A stretch of 64,000 nucleotides of DNA from Ehretia macrophylla (lineage: Eukaryota > Streptophyta > Magnoliopsida > Boraginales > Ehretiaceae). The stretch spans positions 38,099,735 through 38,163,734 of the forward strand of contig CM075781.1 in the NCBI GenBank assembly GCA_037974665.1. Direction: 5' to 3'. The notes beneath the pieces were generated by a model. The model was not told the origin of the DNA. It saw only the letters and a program-made list of their open reading frames with translations, and made no database searches. The first letter of the stretch is position 1, and each line of letters starts with the position of its first letter. Shown here piece by piece: positions 57,207 to 64,000 of this stretch. The position numbers and the translations under genes were made by a program.

Positions 57207-57426
57207 AGATCCGGAGCTTCTATTCAATGGGGCTAATAAATACACTGTTTAACATTTATATATGAATAATTTTTTTTAGTAGAAAATAAATTGATTTTTC
57301 AGCATAACGATACCTTTAAAATTACAGACATTTTCAAAAAATATAATCGCAATTCGCTTTTTAATAGTTCCGCCCTCGAGATCAGTAAAGGCTATAACTC
57401 TACTAGCCCGTGAATCTATCCGCCCA
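57207..57426. mobile_element. MITE-like repeat, GGCGGATC family copy 2
   Basis: Left GGGGGCAGATCCGGAGC and right CTAGCCCGTGAATCTATCCG correspond to the edges of the 50751 insertion. The central part (AATTTTTTTTAGTAGAAAAT) is AT-rich. The target duplication is uncertain. Confidence 0.4.
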
Positions 57427-57474
57427 TAGATAAGAAACATGTGGTTCTGTTGATCTAAAATCAATTGCAGTACA

Positions 57475-58465
57475 TGTTAAGGTCATGAGGTTAATTGGCG
57501 ATTGATTGGAAATCATTAAGGCAACTTTTGATTGGATGTGTTTTGCAAAACTCATAATGTTATATTACCATATGTGTGTGTTTACCTTTTGAGTTGTGCA
57601 AGTAAACTAATATGGTAACTTACCATGTGTTACTTATAGAATAACATTAATTGCATATTGATAAGGAATGTCTTGAAGCCCAAGGCAGTTGGAGGAGCAA
57701 CAGGAAAATATTTATATGAAGCACAGGCGCTAAAGTAAGGGGGCGAGGTTGATCTGAAAAAAGGGAGAGAGCACGGACAAGCTGCTAGAGTACATATAGG
57801 ATTTCTATGTTCCGAGTCATGTTGCAACACAAACTGTGTTTCAGTCCTTAATTGTATTAGGTATTGCAACCTTGTTGTTTTTGACAGTGAGTCATGAACA
57901 TTTTGTTTAAGTATTTGAGTGCTTAGATTCTTGGTTCATGTGTTCATTCTTTAGGAAGAGAAGGTGCAGTTCTCGGGAGAGAACAGGGCAAGTCGAGGGG
58001 AGCTCGCTAAACCGAAGTTCATTAAGGAGTTCATCATCAAGGCAACAAAGGTTAAGAGGGAGTATTTTCTTGTGTAAGTCCATTGGTGTTGTAACTCATC
58101 ATATTGTTTAATGAACAGGTTTGTTGGACTAGGGGAGGTCCTGTGGATGTAGATCGCACGGTTGAACTACATTAAATCTTGGTATTCTTGTTTCTTTTAC
58201 AAGTTTTATCGTTCCGTTGCTGTTACCTATTACTTCTTATGTTGGAACATTAAGTGAAACAAACTAACTAAACAAGAGCCAGATTGTTAACGGTCTGTGA
58301 TAGAATTAATGTTTCAGTTAATGTTGCAACATCACATGTAATAGGGTTATTTTTCACTAAGTTATTAAATCGAGTGTTTTCATTCGTCACAGATCTTTGT
58401 CAATTGAACGAATTTCCACTATTGCTTGGAAATTAATCCATACTTATACTGCTTGAACTTTAACA
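57475..58465 (+). repeat. 5' LTR of the Ty1/copia element
   Basis: Starts TGTTAAGGTCATGAGG and ends GAACTTTAACA, then AG and the primer-binding site TGGTATCAAGAGC (58468-58480), the sort that pairs with initiator-Met tRNA. 991 bases. It matches the solo LTR at 14564-15648 on the opposite strand. Confidence 0.85.
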
Positions 58466-58541
58466 AGTGGTATCAAGAGCAAGTTACGAACTAATTCGGT
58501 TAGATTCTTGGGAGTTAGTTGTTTATTTTACAGGAATAGGT

Positions 58542-59855
58542 ATGGACACCTTGCGTGAAGGAGGTTCAATCTCTAAACCATCGTTGTTGGATGGTGCGAA
58601 TTACTCGTACTAGAAGGCTCGAATGAGGGCATTCATCAAGTCTATTGATGAGAGGGCTTGGAAAGTTATCCTGACTAGCTGGACAATGCCTACCAGAACA
58701 AATGCTCAGGGCAATGTTGCAATTAAACCGGAAATCGAATGGACCAAGGATGAAGACCTTTTGGCAAGTTGGAATTCTAAGGCACTGAATGCAATATTCA
58801 ACGCTGTTGACTTGAACCAATTCAAGTTAATCTCGATGTGTGAATCTGCGAAGGAAGCTTGGGAGATCTTACAAACAGCGTATGAAGGTACAACATCAGT
58901 CAGAAGATCAAAGTTGTAGATGTTTACCACCAGATTCGAGGAATTAAGGATGCAGGAGGATGAAACCATTGCAGATTTCAATGCCAAATTGTGCGATATT
59001 GCGAATGAATCTTTTTCTTTAGGAGAAAAGTATTCTGATACTAAGCTTGTGAGGAAAACCTTGCGCTTTCTCCCAGACAGATTTGGGATCAAGGTGGCTG
59101 TTATTGAAGAATCAAAAAATATTGATGAAATCAAGATTGATTAACTGATGGGGTCCCTTCAAACTTTTGAGATAAAGTTTAAGCAAAAAAAGAAAGAAAA
59201 GGCATTGCAGTGAAGGCTGATGTTGAAAGGAATGAGACGCTAAGCTCTTCGGATGATGAGGAATCTGAAATATCTGAATCCTTAGCTTTGCTTACCAAGA
59301 ATTTCAACAGAGTACTGAAAAAATGGGACAAACGGAGAAGAGGTTTCAGACCGTCGAATTTTGACAAAAAACCTCAGGTTGCAACAACGGTTGACACATT
59401 TAAGAAGCAAAAATTCAAACCAACTGATGAGAAGAAAAAGAGTAAAGACATACAATGCCGAGAATGCGAAGGGTTTGACCATATTCAAGCTGAATGTGCA
59501 AACACCTTGAAGAAGAGGAAAAAGGTCATGAAGGTTACCTGGAGTGATGAGGAATCAGAGAAATCTTTAGAGAGTGATGAGACGCATACCAGTAATTTTG
59601 TTGCATTTACTGTTGCAACAGTACCACAAGAGATCAGTATGAACGAAAAAGCGGGTACGGCATTTGCAACACTGGCAGAAACTGACGATGAAATATGTGA
59701 TTCTGATTGCATTGAGTCGGACAGTGATGGTGATTTTGATGATGAAGAAGTCATGAAAACGTACAAAGACATGTATGAAAAATGGGTGTTCGTGTGCAAG
59801 AAGAACCAGAGATTGGAGTTGAAGATTCTAGAATTGAAGGAACAAAAGGCTGAAC
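58542..59855 (+). pseudogene. copia gag, first part (decayed)
   Basis: Retrotransposon gag of the UBN2 type, beginning at ATG 58542. In-frame stops lie at 58611, 58917 and 59142, and the frame changes between about 59180 and 59210. Recognisable are the gag helices (region 58750-59130, with AWEILQTAYEG and LPDRFGIKV) and a zinc knuckle CRECEGFDHIQAEC (CX2CX4HX4C) near 59457-59500. An acidic, coiled stretch follows. The sequence is interrupted at 59855 by the solo LTR. It would have packaged element RNA. Confidence 0.8.
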
Positions 59856-62251
59856 TGTCACGCCCCAACTCGACCCCTCCTATAATCAGTCAGGACGCAA
59901 CGGAATTTTGGCAGTATAACGATAGTAAATAGGATACCGAGGCTCTAAACCAACCTCAATAGACATCATAAATCAACTCCACAAACCATACAACAAACAA
60001 CTCCTCAATAATAACAACATACATCATAACCATAATATACAATAATCAGTCCTCGTTATCTGCCTCCGTTCCAACATAACGTACAATACCTCAACCTTAT
60101 CATACAATTCAAAAATAAGTTGAGACCCATCTAACAACTTAACCATAGACAAAAGAAGCTGCTAGAATAGTAACAACTAATTTATATTCTTTTCAGCATC
60201 CTATACAACAAGAACTATAAAGCATAGAAAAGGCTACTAAGCTAATATACATGATAAATAACAGCACAGAATTACGGATAAGACTCTGGGACATATGACT
60301 CGTCCACGTAAGGCACATTTTCCTCCTCAGGAGGCACGTACCCATAATCCGGCTCTGCAACACCTGTAAGCATGCAATAATAGAGAGTGAGCTTATATAA
60401 ATAAGCCCAGTGAGGATCCGATAGATCTCGAGCAAGGTCTACTAAAACTCCTTGGAATAATCCTTTGAGTCAGTAAATACATAATAACATAAATAATACT
60501 ATCATCACATAACTATATAACCATTCAATAAAGGATACTCTATTTGGTGTAGCTCCAAACGCCATCACGATCTCAACCGTTCTTCTTATAACTCCCCATT
60601 ACTCACGCACCCGAGGTACCTCACTAGCCCCTCCCTCCATGACACCTCCGTCATGCGAGCTGGGGGTAGCCTCTGGCAGTCATGCCGTTATCAACTCGAC
60701 AGCCCAACGCTGCCCGAGAGGTGGCACACACATACCAAGACTCCATAATCATCATCAATCAATCATCAATCATCAATCAATCATCATTTATTCATCATTG
60801 ATAGCATCAATTATCATTTAAGCAACAATAACTTAGTTAGATGACAAAGTAGGCCATCTAACCGGACATGCATTATATACACAATTAAACCCTAAATTAC
60901 TCATCAACAACTCACCATTCAACACTCAAACACCACCCAATCATCTAAAGGCATCGTTCAAGAAATTAAAGAATGACAACCTAAACTTCAAAAATTCATA
61001 ACTTACATTCTACTAACCCAAACATTGCCAAATCAGTTTCTATCACTCACCCATTCAACCTACTACATTAGCCCTCTTGGAAATCCACCATAACACCTCC
61101 AAATCATGCCCGATAACCCTAAAACCCTAGGATGTCTTGGCTGAATTTTCTGGATTTTCACACGAACAATGTAATCAAAAATTCGGCATTACAACAGCGC
61201 TAACACATAATTATCAAGTATTTTGAAATCGACGGAAATCGATTTCGATCATCACAACTCAATTAATTCAACATTAAACAATTTAATCAAAATTTAATAC
61301 CCGAAAAATAAAAATTATGCTACATCCGACAGAAACTCGTAGTATTACCACTAAACGATCCCTAGCATGCAAGGAGAAATAATCTAACATCATATTACAA
61401 TTCTAACAGTTCAATATTCATTTATACGCAAAAATGCAAAAGACAAGTTTTGAGATCTATAATTTTTCTCTCACCTTTGATGTGATAAAAGCCTAGGGAT
61501 GCGTGAAGTGCTTGCCCAACAAGCGGAATCCAGGTCGGTGAGAAGTTTTACGGACAAAAACCAAGTTTTTCTTTGAAAATTTGATTGAAAAGCTTGAAAA
61601 TTCTCTTTGGCTTTTTCTCCCTCAACCTCTCGGCCCTTTGTGTGTGTGTGGAGTGTGTTTTGTGTTGTGTTGAGTGTGTGTTGATGACTAAATGCAATTA
61701 AAAGCTTGGTCAAATAAATAAAATGCAAAGTCAAAGTAGTATTTTAGTCCTTTAATTCATTTTCTTGTCTTTTAAATGCATTTTAGCTAACTCCTTGCTC
61801 AAAACAAAAATGCAACTCCTAAGATAGCTCAAGTAAATTATTTTTAGGTGACAATAAGTTTTACAATCCAACAATTTCACCCGAGTCGGCTTAAAACTCA
61901 ATTTTTGCAAAAGTCGGTGTAAAAACCCTAAAAAATTCTTAAGCCGATTTTAAAACCGTTTTCATCAAACACAGGTCTATTAAAGTCTGTGGTCTAGGTC
62001 TAGAAGGGTTAAAAAGACCATTTTCAAAATTTTAGCGGACGTGTTTCGAAAATACTATTCACTAAAAATCGACGATAAAATTTCTTATCCCGTTTTTGAT
62101 GAAAATTTCATGAATGCACATTTAACACGTATTAGGAGTATTGACATCAAAATTATAACTTTCTAGGTCCTATAGCACATAAACATGTCATATACACGCA
62201 AAACGAGATATAGCACGTAAAACGAGATAAGCAAAAAAGTGGGGTTTCACA
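59856..62251 (-). mobile_element. Ty3/gypsy-type solo LTR inserted in copia gag
   Basis: Plus-strand edges are TGTCACGCCCC and GGGTTTCACA. The perfect 5-bp duplication TGAAC lies at 59851-59855 and 62252-62256. Read on the minus strand it starts TGTGAAACCCC, has a TATATAA-type promoter word, a leader-like C/A-rich region near 61490-61680, and ends GGGGCGTGACA, an ending I associate with plant Tekay/Del-like LTRs. Hence the minus orientation, though both ends are TG..CA. 2396 bases; no internal domain remains, so it is a solo LTR. Confidence 0.8.
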
Positions 62252-62256
62252 TGAAC

Positions 62257-62804
62257 TAAAAAACCTGGCTGAAGAAAGACTGATGGAAGTATAGATGTTG
62301 CAACATAATTTGAAACAGATGAAGCGAAATGTAAAAATGCTGAATTGTGGAACAGAAAAATTGGATCACATGTTATCCATTCAAACATCAAGCAGTGATC
62401 ATACTGGACTTGATTTTTGTGAAGGAGAATATTCTGGAAAAACTATTTTTGTTAAAAGTTCAAGAAATTCAGAATTCCAGCATAATGGTGTGCCGGCTCA
62501 GAATAACAATAAAAATGCCCTGGTTACTGATGTTACAACAACGACGACAACACCACAGAGGCAACATAGGAAAAACAAGAACAAGTTCATTCCCATCTAT
62601 CACTACTGCCGTGCACCTAGACACATCAAAGCTCACTGCTTCAGGCTTCAAAGAATGCAGGAAAAAGGTAAGACTCTCAGTCAGCAGAAGAGATCTTCAC
62701 ATATGTTTCTGCAACACAAGGTAAGACAATTATGGGTAAGAAAATCAGACTTAGCTTGTTTTGTTGCTTATACCTTTATGCAATCGTGTACTGCTAACTC
62801 TTAG
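62257..62804 (+). pseudogene. copia gag, second part (decayed)
   Basis: The gag frame resumes in register directly after the right TGAAC. Stops occur at 62292 and 62802. A helical stretch is followed by a Gln/Asn-rich linker and a second zinc knuckle whose first cysteine is now Tyr (IYHYCRAPRHIKAHC), so it could not bind zinc normally. The 62802 stop sits right before the protease domain. Confidence 0.75.
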
Positions 62805-64000
62805 TATTTTGATAGTGGATGTTCTAGACATATGACAAGTATGTGTGAAGTATTGAGCAACTACAAGGAGCACGATGAGGGACAAGTTACTTTTGGTGAT
62901 GGTATTAAAGGAAAAATACTTGGAAGAGGAACTTTGGATATTGAAGGATTTCCGAGACTAAAAAAAGTTTTGCATGTGGATGGCTTAAAAGCTAAACTTA
63001 TCAGTATCAATCAATTATGTGATCGAGGCTTACATGTGAAATTCACTAGAGATGGTTGTCATGTGATAGACATTACTAACAATTGTGTGCTTACAGGAAA
63101 AATGTCTTTTGACAACTGCTATATGCTCACACCATGTCAGGAACAACCATTGCCATGTTATAACGGTACTTGTGACAACGCTAATATTTGGCACCAGAGA
63201 TTAGGACACTTGAACTATGATTTGCTGACCAAAATTGTGAGGGTTGGTGTAGTCCGAGGAGTGCCAAGGTTGAAAAACAGGCAATCAAGTTTATGTGGTT
63301 CTTGTCAAATAGGTAAACAGGTAAGAGCATCTCACAAGATGTTACAACATGTGTCAACCAAGAAAATCTTGGAGCTTTTGTACATGGATCTCATGGGTCT
63401 AATACAAACCAAAAGCTTCAGAGGTAAAAGATATGTGTTTGTATGTGTGGATGATTTTTCTAGATAAACGTTTGTGGATTTTCTTAGAGAGAAATAAGAC
63501 ACATTTGATATTTTTAAGAAATTATTAAAATTGAAAATTGAGAAATGGTGCAACATCCAGAGAATCATTAGAATAAAGAGTGACCATGGTAGAGAATTTG
63601 AGAATCATTTGTTCACTGAGTTTTGCAATTCACACGGAATAACTCATGAATTCTCTGTCCCGAAGATCCCACAATAGAATGGTATGGTTGAAAGAAAGAA
63701 TAGAATAATTCAAGAAATAGCTCGTGTGATGTTAAATGATAAAAATCTCTCTCACAGGTTTTAGGTAGAAGCAGTTAACACTGCATGTTACACCATAAAT
63801 CGCGTTTTCTTGCGTCTAGGTACCACCAAACTCCGTACAAAGTTTGGAAAGGTAATAAACCCTCACTAGGTTATTTCCATGTGTTTGGTAGCACGTGTTA
63901 CATCTTGAATGATCGAGAGTCTGGAGGTAAGTTTGATGCTAAAAGTGATAAGGGTATTTTTCTTGGTTATGCGACTAATAGCCGTACTTTCAAGTATTTA
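62805..64000 (+). pseudogene. copia pol: protease and integrase (decayed, partial)
   Basis: The protease active-site region reads YFDSGCSRHMT at about 62805. The GAG-pre-integrase zinc-binding part has WHQRLGHLNYDLL and CGSCQIGKQ (63188-63320). Integrase core acidic residues are visible as MDLMG, SDHGREFENH and NGMVERKNR, in the spacing of the DDE catalytic core. Stops lie at 63465, 63495, 63672 and 63762, and a frame change near 63825 leads to GYFHVFGSTCYILNDRES, the integrase C-terminal end region. The window ends before reverse transcriptase. Not functional. Confidence 0.8.

Larger units (their letters stand above)
57475..64000 (+). mobile_element. Ty1/copia retrotransposon, decayed, nested insertion, cut by window end
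   Basis: Order is LTR, primer-binding site, gag with two zinc knuckles, protease, integrase (the copia order), then the window ends before reverse transcriptase. The ~1-kb LTR and the double-knuckle gag would fit a Sirevirus-type lineage, but this is a guess without phylogeny. Many stop codons and at least two frameshifts show it is dead. A gypsy-type solo LTR (59856-62251) splits the gag. Confidence 0.85.

Noticed and set aside
60193..61734. Frames in the 59856-62251 segment as genes
   Set aside because: They lie inside a solo LTR and have no protein family similarity.

Overview
The window is nuclear DNA from a flowering plant, most likely a eudicot. It is AT-rich, its genes have many GT..AG introns, and the three protein-coding genes belong to land-plant families. 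It is also crowded with plant transposable elements: Ty1/copia and Ty3/gypsy LTR pieces, SINE-like copies, and many short terminal-inverted-repeat (TIR) elements that still show target-site duplications. The species cannot be fixed from the sequence. No rRNA gene, canonical tRNA gene or CRISPR array was seen.

Layout. 46-5120 and about 15813-23955 are a tandem duplication of one locus. Each copy holds an intact ten-exon serine carboxypeptidase-like gene of the SCPL31 type (794-4690 and 19288-23311). The duplicated upstream region is about 0.75 kb in copy 1 and about 3.5 kb in copy 2, because repeats and two back-to-back TIR elements invaded copy 2. The spacer (5.1-15.8 kb) holds a 69-bp tandem repeat, a TIR element, a GGCCCA-rich repeat with a recent 478-bp tandem duplication, a non-autonomous LTR element with a triplicated leader, an RNase H fragment and a copia solo LTR. 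24.1-32.3 kb is non-coding: a diverged tandem duplication of spacer DNA, at least six TIR/MITE insertions, a SINE-like copy, a long TA microsatellite and another tandem duplication.

32605-39800 is a nine-exon gene for a COP1-interacting protein 7 (CIP7)-like protein. 41-48 kb is repeat-rich: a gypsy-like LTR fragment, MITEs with long AT-rich centres (two of them in a ~1-kb tandem duplication) and a poly(A)-tailed antisense retro-fragment. 49149-54209 is an At4g04980-like protein with a long polyproline tract. From 54.8 kb to the end there are further TIR/SINE copies, then a decayed Ty1/copia element (57475 to beyond 64000) whose gag is split by a 2.4-kb gypsy-type solo LTR with a perfect TGAAC target duplication.

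The three gene families have no obvious shared pathway; they are neighbours, not a cluster. I found no clearly new biological system. The most interesting protein observation is that SCPL copy 2 has lost both cysteines expected to form one conserved disulfide, while keeping its catalytic triad and every exon. The most interesting DNA observations are one TIR element inserted exactly at the target duplication of another, and the three repeated LTR-end/primer-binding-site junctions in the small LTR element.
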